Of a DNA stretch of 14,121 nt, positions 1 through 5,684 are shown in pieces (the first letter of the stretch is position 1; each line of letters begins with the position of its first letter). A program made the translations under genes and the position numbers. A model generated the notes under the pieces. It made no database searches. It was not told where the DNA came from and saw only the letters and a program-made list of their open reading frames with translations. The stretch spans positions 1 to 14,121 of the forward strand of contig CAYWXT010000141.1 in the NCBI GenBank assembly GCA_964462125.1. Direction: 5' to 3'. Origin of the DNA: JAWLFY01 sp964462125 (GTDB lineage: Bacteria > Planctomycetota > Planctomycetia > Pirellulales > Pirellulaceae).

Positions 1-423
1 ATGATGCGGATCGCGCCAGAGAAGGGGCGCAAGATGGCCGTCAACACCGTTTGCCTGGAGCACGGAAAACCCGATCCCAATCCCAAAATGGACTACATAA
101 TCGTCCCGCTCGACTTCGCCACGAACGACCTGCGCGTGCATGCCGTGTGTGAAGCCTTGGGGCGAGACTTGGTCACCCAGAACACAGCCCAAGCGGCGGC
201 GTGGCACTTCACCGATGAGATGTCATGGCGCGAGTTGGCGGAGAAGAATCAGGTGGAAAGCAAGTACACCGGCAACGTGCCGTTCTTCAATCCGATCGAA
301 CTTCGCAGCGCCGCGGCGCTGGCTGCCGAAGCCAAGCGACTGGCGGCGAAGCACAACACTGAGAGCGAAGACCAGGGCGAGTCCTCCGAGGTGACGCTCG
401 ATTACAGCTACTCCGGGGAATGA
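1..423 (+). CDS. Conserved hypothetical protein, probably truncated at the 5' end by the window edge
   Basis: The reading frame is open from the first base to a TGA at 421-423 (140 codons). An ATG happens to sit at base 1, but the sequence starts abruptly inside what looks like a conserved core (RIAPEKGRKMAVNTVCLEHG) with no signal peptide or ribosome-binding site visible, so I read it as the C-terminal part of a longer protein. The core continues with a segment around residues 60-85 (AAAWHFTDEMSWRELAEKN) and ends in an acidic, serine-rich tail. From memory it resembles planctomycete hypothetical proteins that carry an N-terminal signal peptide; I could not check this. No catalytic motif is recognisable and no function is proposed. 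It converges on the minus-strand gene that ends at 462, leaving 38 bp between the two stops with no strong hairpin. Confidence 0.7.
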   Translation: MMRIAPEKGRKMAVNTVCLEHGKPDPNPKMDYIIVPLDFATNDLRVHAVCEALGRDLVTQNTAQAAAWHFTDEMSWRELAEKNQVESKYTGNVPFFNPIELRSAAALAAEAKRLAAKHNTESEDQGESSEVTLDYSYSGE

Positions 424-461
424 CCGCAATTCGGGGGAAATGATTCGCACGCTGGGCGGAC

Positions 462-905
462 TCAAGGCGTCGTCTTACGGCGCCCGAGCTGACAGATGAC
501 ACCGATCGCGATGACTTGAAAGAGCGCGAATGCCAACGGTGGGATCGACCTCAGTTGGGCGAACGCAAGCCGGAGCCACGCCGGTTCCTTGGCTTGCTGT
601 GCCAGGACCAATTCGCTAAGGGTGGCATTGCCCCCGCTGGTCTCTGCAACAGCCCACGTCGAACGATGTTCCCAACCGCGGCTGGTTCGTCGCCAGCCGC
701 TCGGCGGGATGGATCGTCCGCCCGCTGAGTCAGATGCCTCCACCGACTCCACGGCAGGGGGCAAATCGGAAACCGGATCATCGATCCTGGCCCGGTAGTG
801 CAAAACGGCGGAGACGCCGAGTATGGCGGCTAGGCCGAGTCCGCTGGTTCGAAGTCGTCGCCGCATCCATGCCCGATCGTCCGGGTGCAAGTTGAGTGGC
901 TTCAT
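462..905 (-). CDS. Small hypothetical protein with two membrane segments
   Basis: This 147-aa frame uses the ATG at 905; an in-frame ATG at 956 would add 17 residues with no better start signal. A basic N-terminus (WMRRRLRTSG, residues 13-22) precedes a first hydrophobic helix at about 22-37. An external or linker part of about 80 residues follows and contains a tryptophan-rich motif (GWRRTSRGWEHRSTW, about 70-84). A second hydrophobic helix lies at about 119-140, with a short positive tail (GRRKTTP). The two helices and basic ends suggest an inner-membrane protein with both termini in the cytoplasm and the tryptophan-rich loop outside (inference). WRRT..GWE motifs occur, as I recall, in other planctomycete small membrane proteins. 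No family is recognised and the ribosome-binding site is poor. Codon composition and coherent topology favour a real gene over a shadow. Confidence 0.6.
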   Translation of the reverse strand: MKPLNLHPDDRAWMRRRLRTSGLGLAAILGVSAVLHYRARIDDPVSDLPPAVESVEASDSAGGRSIPPSGWRRTSRGWEHRSTWAVAETSGGNATLSELVLAQQAKEPAWLRLAFAQLRSIPPLAFALFQVIAIGVICQLGRRKTTP

Positions 906-1340
906 GCCAGTGCAGACAATGCACGCCCCGGTCCATCCCGGGTGAGTCAACCTCAAGAGAGATTCGTAAGTCTCGATTCATCCATGGCTTAGGTGGTTTC
1001 CGGTGGCTCGCCGAGCGACGGCTGGGATGCCACGGCGATGATGCACCGCAACCGCGGCGGTGGCGTCGGAGCAACGTTGGTGACTGGGGGCAACGTCTGC
1101 CTGCGGCGTCACTCTTGCGGCCATGGCCATCGTCAGGGTCGAACCAGCCGTCTGATTCGGAACAGACTGTCAAGGACCGTCATCGGTGGGGGGCCAGCAG
1201 GCTGAATTGTTCCGGCGTCAAATCATCGGCAAGCTACGGTTCAGCGTCATTCGGGCACGGCGTGACGGTTGAGGAATTCATCCGCACCTCGCCGTCGAAT
1301 CCCCTCTATCACCACTTACCCCGAAACGCAGCATCCCAAC
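906..1340. other. Gene-free stretch between two divergent genes
   Basis: About 435 bases separate the start of the small membrane protein (minus strand, 905) from the start of the HDOD gene (plus strand, 1341), so both promoters should lie here. Open frames exist on both strands, but their translations are arginine- and proline-rich, lack any motif and overlap each other, as expected for random GC-rich sequence. No convincing -35/-10 pair, tRNA or strong hairpin is visible. It may hold a decayed gene, but nothing supports a specific call. Confidence 0.5.
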
Positions 1341-2249
1341 ATGTCCATTGCCAGTGACTCCACCGCGTTGGAAGATGTATTTCGCGCCGAGGTCTTGCCC
1401 GCGTTGCCCCACAGCGCGATTGGCCTGCTTCAGTTGTCGCAACGAGACGACGCGGGTCCAGCGGAATTCGCCAAGCCGATCGAGGCGGATCCGGGGCTGA
1501 TGGGCCAGGTACTGAAGTTCGTCAATTCATCCTACTTCGGCTTCAGTCGCGAGATCATGAGCGTCAAGCAGGCGATTACGCTGGTCGGTACCCGCGCGAT
1601 CACCAATTTTGCGCTTTGGAACGCGGTTTTCAGCGTGATCCCAAACCCCAAGTTCGGCCCCTTCGACCTGAAGGCGCTATGGCAAGATTCGCTACGGCGT
1701 GCCGTGTTTGCGCGGATGCTCGGCCGGTCCTTGAAACTGTCCAACGCGGAGGACTTATTTGCCGGCGCGTTGTTGCAGGACATGGCGATTCCGCTGCTGC
1801 TGAAAGAACTTCCGGACCAATATCAAGAACTGGTGGAGCGGCGAGCGACGGAAGGACGTCGGCTGAGCGGATTGGAGAAAGAGATGTTCGGATGGGACCA
1901 CGCCGATGCGGCCGCGATGCTGGCGCAGCGATGGAGCCTGCCCGAAGAATTTGTCACCCTGATTGCCCGGCACACGCAGTTGGACGAGCTGCTCCGTGGC
2001 GGCGAGCAGGAGCAGGGGGGGGCCTGTGTCGCCCTCGCCTCGCTGCTTCCCTCGTGCAGCGACGCCTCGTGGAACGAGCTGGACTCATTCAGCCGGGGAT
2101 TTTGCCAGCTCACCGGCCGGGACGCGGCAGCGGAGGCCGAGTTACTCGCCGAGGTCGACGAGGTGACCAACGAGTTCGCCCCGTTGCTCAAGCTACCCGC
2201 CCCGAAACGATCGCTGGTGGAATACCTGGCGGGCGAAGTCCACGAATAG
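1341..2249 (+). CDS. HDOD domain-containing protein
   Basis: This 302-aa protein consists mainly of an HDOD domain (about residues 14-230), the non-catalytic relative of HD phosphohydrolases found in bacterial signalling proteins. Diagnostic segments are LPALPHSAIGLLQLS (19-33), IEADPGLMGQVLKFVNSSYF (47-66), and SVKQAITLVGTRAITNFAL (74-92). The metal-binding residues of true HD enzymes are degenerate. The usual HD pair appears as Q146-D147 (ALLQDMAI), and the helix that normally reads LWxHS reads LWQDS (113-117), although D186-H187 (GWDHADAAAMLAQRWSLPEE) remain. It is therefore expected to act as a regulator or scaffold rather than a hydrolase. There is no receiver, GGDEF or EAL domain attached. 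The ATG at 1341 is chosen because the domain starts soon after; an in-frame ATG at 1269 would add a basic, unconserved 24-residue extension. No clear ribosome-binding site is seen. A run of eight Gs (2015-2022) lies in frame. Confidence 0.9.
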   Translation: MSIASDSTALEDVFRAEVLPALPHSAIGLLQLSQRDDAGPAEFAKPIEADPGLMGQVLKFVNSSYFGFSREIMSVKQAITLVGTRAITNFALWNAVFSVIPNPKFGPFDLKALWQDSLRRAVFARMLGRSLKLSNAEDLFAGALLQDMAIPLLLKELPDQYQELVERRATEGRRLSGLEKEMFGWDHADAAAMLAQRWSLPEEFVTLIARHTQLDELLRGGEQEQGGACVALASLLPSCSDASWNELDSFSRGFCQLTGRDAAAEAELLAEVDEVTNEFAPLLKLPAPKRSLVEYLAGEVHE

Positions 2250-2281
2250 GCTTGTCACAGCAGGGACAGCTGTGGCCAAGC
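2250..2281. terminator. Hairpin between convergent genes, likely bidirectional terminator
   Basis: Starting directly after the HDOD stop codon, GCTTG and CACAGC (2250-2254, 2256-2261) pair with GCTGTG and CAAGC (2269-2274, 2277-2281). A 7-nt loop lies between them and there is a small T/GC bulge. The sequence after it on the plus strand contains ATTTTA. It lies in the 60-bp gap between two converging genes, as expected for a shared terminator. There is no long U-tract, so intrinsic termination is plausible but unproven. Confidence 0.6.
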
Positions 2282-2309
2282 GCCAGGATTTTATGTGACA
2301 CGCGTCCTC

Positions 2310-3668
2310 TTAGCGGCGACGCAGCACGAACGTGCCGTTGTCCGCCACCGGTAGCAGCGGCGTTGAGTACCGCTGCGTTCCCCGCCGTGGCCCTCCGGGA
2401 CGAAATACCAATCCGAGGGAGACGTTCCAGGCTTCCGACCGGTGCTCCTCTGATCCCAATGCATCATCGGGAGCGAAATAGGCGAAGCCGGTCTGCAGCG
2501 CCACCTGTTTGACAAGCGGCAGATCGATCTGAGTCCCGAGGACCCCTTGATCGGCTTCGCTCCAGCCGCCGAAGGCCGACCAGGCTCCCTCCCCCGGCAG
2601 GCGCCAACGGTAAAAGAAGCGGTAATGGTTCGTCGATTCAATGAACGCGGAGGAGATACTCCGGAGGCCATCAGGATCTTGGAAGAAGGTCGTCGACCGC
2701 TCGCCGCCAAGTCCCGTCATGAACTGAAATCCGAATTCATCGCAACGTCTTGTTCGCCAGCTCAGTTCGCCGCGCAGTTGTGTCACATCGGCTTGGTGGT
2801 ACCAGTCCTCGTTCAGGTAATCGACGACCAATCCATACTGCAGTCCACGGTCAACGCGCCGGAAGAAACCTCCGGTCAGGAAAACCTGCTGGCGGGTATC
2901 GTCGGTGAACTCACTGCCGGAGAGATTGCTTTGCGTTGTCCGCACGCCGATTTGAGCCGCCAAGTCGAGTCCCAGCCAATGTCGTAACGAACGTCCCTGG
3001 TTGAAGCCCTGATAAAAGCCGAAGCTTCCGGAACCGCTGCGGATCGGATCCTCCTGACCCTCGGCGGCAACCGAATTCATCGGCCCCGTGTATCCCTGGA
3101 CTCCGGCAAACAGGTCAAACCGACTCCAGTCGACGCGCAGGATCGGGAGGAACAGGGGCACCCCGTCGACGCCACGTGCCGATCCGCCGCGGCACTGCGC
3201 ACACGTTTCCAAGCCACACGACGCTTCGCTACCGCAGATCGGCTCATAGCCGTGCGGAGATTCACCCCAGTCGATTCCGCCAGCCGGTTCGTTGATGTAG
3301 CCCGATCCGCTCCCCGGGGCGGCCGGCCCACCGTGAAAGGCATCGCAGTCGCACACCGGGCCGCAGTCATGGCCGAGTTGTCCGACGTCCTCGAGAAACC
3401 CCACGGGCAGGATCGCTGGACTTTGCAGATCGGGCGCTCCACCGATCTGAGCCTCGCCACGATCTCTCCCCGCCGAGACCTTCCCCCCGCGTGAACGCTC
3501 GGTCGTCGATGGCCGATTCGAGACCGGCCGCGCATGGTCGACCGAGATTCGATCCTCCGCGTGGCGATCAGCAGGAGCCTGCTGGGCCATGCCAGGTGAT
3601 GCTGCGACCAACAGACAGCACGTTGTGAGGGAGGCCGATAGCCACGATCCGGCGGGATGGGGTGCCAT
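2310..3668 (-). CDS. Secreted cysteine-rich protein, probable outer-membrane beta-barrel (DUF6666-like)
   Basis: The 452-aa protein begins with a probable signal peptide: a hydrophobic stretch at about 9-24 and the cleavage-like GMA|QQ at 26-30. A polar low-complexity region follows. A cysteine cluster with seven cysteines lies between residues 102 and 159 (DCGPVCDCDAF; CGSEASCGLETCAQC). From about 175 to the end the chain alternates aromatic and polar residues (WSRFDLFAGVQGYTG, FGFYQGFNQG, YGLVVDYLNEDWY, HYRFFYRWRLPG, LQTGFAYFAPDD), which is the look of amphipathic beta strands in an outer-membrane barrel. Many planctomycetes carry such proteins, and I recall the family as DUF6666; this was not checked. 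The start at 3668 is supported by GGAAAG 7 nt upstream. The transport or structural role is inferred from composition only. The cysteines could form disulphides or bind metal. Confidence 0.72.
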   Translation of the reverse strand: MAPHPAGSWLSASLTTCCLLVAASPGMAQQAPADRHAEDRISVDHARPVSNRPSTTERSRGGKVSAGRDRGEAQIGGAPDLQSPAILPVGFLEDVGQLGHDCGPVCDCDAFHGGPAAPGSGSGYINEPAGGIDWGESPHGYEPICGSEASCGLETCAQCRGGSARGVDGVPLFLPILRVDWSRFDLFAGVQGYTGPMNSVAAEGQEDPIRSGSGSFGFYQGFNQGRSLRHWLGLDLAAQIGVRTTQSNLSGSEFTDDTRQQVFLTGGFFRRVDRGLQYGLVVDYLNEDWYHQADVTQLRGELSWRTRRCDEFGFQFMTGLGGERSTTFFQDPDGLRSISSAFIESTNHYRFFYRWRLPGEGAWSAFGGWSEADQGVLGTQIDLPLVKQVALQTGFAYFAPDDALGSEEHRSEAWNVSLGLVFRPGGPRRGTQRYSTPLLPVADNGTFVLRRR

Positions 3669-3776
3669 AACACTGCTTTCCGATGGGAGAGCCTTCGGGT
3701 GCTCGGCGGGGGCGCATCCGGCGCGGCCCGCGGTAATCCACCCTTTTCCATCGGATCGTCACAATCGGTGCGATGA

Positions 3777-3806
3777 GTAAAAACCTCCTCACCGGTATAT
3801 TTTTAC
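3777..3806. other. A+T-rich inverted repeat between dapA and the secreted-protein gene
   Basis: GTAAAAA (3777-3783) and TTTTTAC (3800-3806) form a 7-bp perfect inverted repeat with a 16-nt loop that itself contains the palindrome ACCGGT. It lies about 20 bp beyond the dapA stop on the minus strand and about 110 bp before the next minus-strand gene. It could act as a weak terminator for dapA, since its distal arm is a T-run, or as part of the promoter of the downstream gene. It is one of the few A+T-rich patches in the window. The role is undecided. Confidence 0.35.
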
Positions 3807-3825
3807 CTTTCGGAGAGGTGTCGCG

Positions 3826-4734
3826 TCAGTGTGACGAGGCAGCGGCCTGGACGCCGAAATCCAACAGGGACTGCTGGAGTTGCCTCAGGGCAGGATCATC
3901 CAGCGGTGTCATTGGCAACCGGAGTTCACCAGTGTCGCGTCCCAGCAGCGCCATCGCTGCCTTGACCGGAATCGGGTTGGTGGCGAGGCCGAGCATGTTG
4001 CTGCACAGACGGTACAGGCGGTGATGCAGCTCGGCAGCGTGGGCGAAATCACCCGACTCTGCTGCCTGAACCAGCCCCAGCATCGCTCCGGGGACCACGG
4101 TCGCAGCCACCGAGACGACCCCTTCGGCGCCGACGCTCATCATCGGCAGGGTCAGCGAGTCGTCACCGCTGAGCACCGTCAGGTCGGTATTGCCGAGCAC
4201 CGCCGAGCATTGATCGAGGGAGCCGGTCGCTTCCTTGACCATCGTGATTCCGGGGACCTCGGCCAGCCGCACGATCGTCTCGACATCGATGTTCTTTGCC
4301 GTGCGACCGGGAATGTTGTACACGCAGACCGGAATGTCGACCGCTTCGGCAACCGCCTTGAAATGTTGAAAGAAGCCTTCCTGCGTTGGCTTGTTGTAAT
4401 AGGGAGCGACCTGCAGCGTGGCGTCAGCTCCCTCCTTGGCTGCCTGCTGGGTCAATCGAAGCGCTTCGGCCGTGCTGTTGCTCCCGGTCCCCGCCATGAC
4501 CTTGGCGCGACCGGCGACGCACTGAATGGCCTCGCCGATCACCCGCTCGTGCTCGTCATGAGACAGCGTCGGTGATTCGCCGGTGGTCCCGGTCGGGACG
4601 ATGCACTGCGTCCCCGCCTCCAGCTGAAACTCGATCTGCTCCCGGAGCTGCAGGTAGTCGACCTCGCCATCGACGAAAGGGGTCACGATGGCGACTGACA
4701 ACCCGGCGAACGAGGAACCTTTACGGTGGGTCAT
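3826..4734 (-). CDS. dapA: 4-hydroxy-tetrahydrodipicolinate synthase
   Basis: This enzyme condenses pyruvate with aspartate semialdehyde, the first committed step to diaminopimelate and lysine, in the cytoplasm. The 302-aa length is normal for the family. The Schiff-base lysine is K167 in VKEATG, and the catalytic triad matches T50 (GTTGE), Y113 (PYYNKP) and Y139 (VYNIPGRT), with the carboxylate-binding arginine at R144. The residues that bind the feedback inhibitor lysine in the E. coli enzyme are largely kept (S54, H59, H62, N86, E90, Y112; A49 of E. coli is P55 here), so lysine inhibition is plausible. The ATG at 4734 is preceded by AAAGGG 5 nt upstream. No other lysine-pathway gene is nearby, and the gene appears to form its own unit. 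Its upstream region carries two tandem-repeat arrays. Related aldolases of the same fold (N-acetylneuraminate lyase, KDG aldolase) are less likely given the close match to DapA motifs. Confidence 0.95.
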   Translation of the reverse strand: MTHRKGSSFAGLSVAIVTPFVDGEVDYLQLREQIEFQLEAGTQCIVPTGTTGESPTLSHDEHERVIGEAIQCVAGRAKVMAGTGSNSTAEALRLTQQAAKEGADATLQVAPYYNKPTQEGFFQHFKAVAEAVDIPVCVYNIPGRTAKNIDVETIVRLAEVPGITMVKEATGSLDQCSAVLGNTDLTVLSGDDSLTLPMMSVGAEGVVSVAATVVPGAMLGLVQAAESGDFAHAAELHHRLYRLCSNMLGLATNPIPVKAAMALLGRDTGELRLPMTPLDDPALRQLQQSLLDFGVQAAASSH

Positions 4735-4768
4735 TCTGGCCCTTTTGATCCAATGGTCGTATGCGTAC

Positions 4769-4819
4769 TCATCGAGGCCCCGTTTTCATCGAGGTCCCGT
4801 TTTCATCGAGGTCCCGTAC
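4769..4819. repeat. Tandem repeat, 3 x 17 bp
   Basis: Three head-to-tail copies of a 17-mer (consensus TCATCGAGGTCCCGTTT) occupy 4769-4785, 4786-4802 and 4803-4819. Copy 1 differs by one base (C for T at position 10), and copy 3 ends AC instead of TT. The array begins 35 bp upstream of the dapA start codon, in its leader or promoter region. No coding frame is supported across it. Confidence 0.95.
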
Positions 4820-4891
4820 CGTCGGCAGCCTGCGTCCGGTTTCGAAACTCGGCTGCCCGCGGAGGTCCTCGCACGACCGTGTTTGGGGAAG

Positions 4892-4967
4892 GCGATCACG
4901 CGGGGGCTCAGCGATCACACGGGGTCTCAGCGATCACACGGGGTCTCAGCGATCACACGGGGGCTCA
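4892..4967. repeat. Tandem repeat, 4 x 19 bp
   Basis: Four head-to-tail copies of a 19-mer (consensus GCGATCACACGGGGTCTCA) occupy 4892-4910, 4911-4929, 4930-4948 and 4949-4967. Copies 2 and 3 are identical; copies 1 and 4 have G instead of T at position 15, and copy 1 has G for A at position 9. The array lies in the 321-bp gene-free interval between dapA and the DUF2267 gene. Very low divergence between copies suggests recent expansion. The unit is too short, and has no spacers, for a CRISPR. Confidence 0.95.
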
Positions 4968-5010
4968 GGCAGAGCCTAGCGTATTTTCGGCGCGTTTAAA
5001 AGGTCTCGCG

Positions 5011-5053
5011 AGCGGTGGCGAATTGGAGAACGCAGCTGTTCAGGGCCACCGCT
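5011..5053 (-). terminator. Hairpin directly after the DUF2267 gene
   Basis: AGCGGTGGC (5011-5019) and GCCACCGCT (5045-5053) are perfect 9-bp complements. The 25-nt loop contains a smaller inverted repeat (GAAC...GTTC around CAGCTG). The structure begins 2 nt after the stop codon of the minus-strand DUF2267 gene and is followed on that strand by a short T-rich stretch (CCTTTTAA). A transcription terminator is the simplest reading, although the U-tract is weak. Confidence 0.55.
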
Positions 5054-5055
5054 GT

Positions 5056-5481
5056 TCATGGCCACAGCACTCGCAGCTCTTTGGGGAGCATCTCTTTCAC
5101 ATGCCGAACCTCCCCGGCGGTCACATGCCGGTCCAGGACGCTGAACACCGCCCGCGTCGCCGTTTCAGGATCGATCCGCGGATCGTCCTGCAGCAACTCG
5201 TCGATATGGTCCAGGAAACTCTCCCGGCTTCGCTCCCGGGTGGGGGTCTTCGAGGGGTTCCATTGGTCGTAGTATAGACCTCGAATCAGCATCGGGAGCT
5301 GGGCTCCGAGATCGGTTGCCTCTTCAGGCGTGATCCGGTCCCGTAGTGCCATCAGGACCGCATGCAGGGCCCGGTAGGCATGATGGGGATCGTCCGTCCC
5401 CATCTGCTGCTGTACCTCATTCAACCATTGGTCGGTTTTTTGAAGTGTGTTTTCAAAGACGGATCGAGCGGCCGTTGTCAT
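5056..5481 (-). CDS. DUF2267 domain-containing protein
   Basis: This 141-aa, probably cytoplasmic, all-helical protein matches the DUF2267 family. The core reads AYRALHAVLMALRDRITPEE (35-54), then LGAQLPMLIRGLYYDQWNP (58-76), and a C-terminal half with DHIDELL, AVFSVLDRHVTAGEV and LPKELRVLWP. The family often occurs in two repeats; here the first helical unit is complete and the second is more diverged. The biochemical role is unknown; I recall members near stress genes. The ATG at 5481 is chosen over an upstream in-frame ATG at 5574 because GGGAG lies 7 nt before it and the extra 31 residues look non-conserved. It is transcribed on its own between a repeat-bearing interval and a terminator-like hairpin. 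There are no membrane segments or signal peptide. Confidence 0.88.
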   Translation of the reverse strand: MTTAARSVFENTLQKTDQWLNEVQQQMGTDDPHHAYRALHAVLMALRDRITPEEATDLGAQLPMLIRGLYYDQWNPSKTPTRERSRESFLDHIDELLQDDPRIDPETATRAVFSVLDRHVTAGEVRHVKEMLPKELRVLWP

Positions 5482-5488
5482 GGCGATG

Positions 5489-5493
5489 CTCCC
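5489..5493 (-). promoter_or_regulatory. Ribosome-binding site that fixes the DUF2267 start
   Basis: On the minus strand GGGAG lies 7 nt before the ATG at 5481. It supports this start over the longer in-frame option at 5574. Confidence 0.7.
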
Positions 5494-5599
5494 ATGTTCA
5501 TGCGGGGACGTTGTCGAATCGGTCACGGCTGACAGACTCGCAAGGCGCATGCCGTCCAACGCTGCACACTTCAAGAATTCGCAGCGTTCCCATTCTGTG

Positions 5600-5663
5600 A
5601 TCCCTTCGGCATCGTAGCCGCACCGCGATCAATCCCTTCGGGATCGTGGCCGCGCCGCGATGA
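5600..5663. repeat. Two tandem copies of a 32-bp repeat
   Basis: Copy 1 (5600-5631) and copy 2 (5632-5663) both begin ATCCCTTCGG and match at 28 of 32 positions. Three of the four differences remove G from copy 1 relative to copy 2, so that only copy 2 carries the perfect ATCCC-TTC-GGGAT inverted repeat. The second copy runs into a GC-rich hairpin (5649-5672). The pair lies between the 3' end of the oxidoreductase gene and the 5' side of the DUF2267 gene, both on the minus strand. It may be a member of a dispersed intergenic repeat family. Confidence 0.85.
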
Positions 5664-5672
5664 CGGCGCGGC
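5649..5672 (-). terminator. GC-rich hairpin downstream of the oxidoreductase
   Basis: GCCGCGCCG (5649-5657) and CGGCGCGGC (5664-5672) form a perfect 9-bp stem with a 6-nt loop. It starts 12 nt after the oxidoreductase stop codon on the minus strand. A second small inverted repeat (GGGAT/ATCCC) follows. There is no U-tract, so it may terminate transcription, protect the mRNA end, or simply be part of the repeat element it overlaps. Confidence 0.5.
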
Positions 5673-5684
5673 ACGCACGCGGGC

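Noticed and set aside
778..1357. Overlapping frames of 131 codons (minus) and 153 codons (plus) in the gene-free stretch
   Set aside because: Both are arginine-, serine- and proline-rich with no motif, they overlap each other and the neighbouring genes, and neither has a ribosome-binding site.
1616..2512. 298-codon frame overlapping the HDOD gene in another frame
   Set aside because: The translation is rich in arginine, glycine, proline and alanine without motifs and runs through the convergent hairpin and into the opposite gene; it is a shadow of the HDOD frame.
4769..4967. Possible CRISPR array
   Set aside because: The repeat units are 17 and 19 bp, directly abutting with no spacers, and no cas gene is present.
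4688..5277. Open frames of 72-183 codons through the tandem repeats
   Set aside because: They owe their openness to repeat units, overlap dapA or the DUF2267 gene on the other strand, and encode repetitive peptides without start signals.
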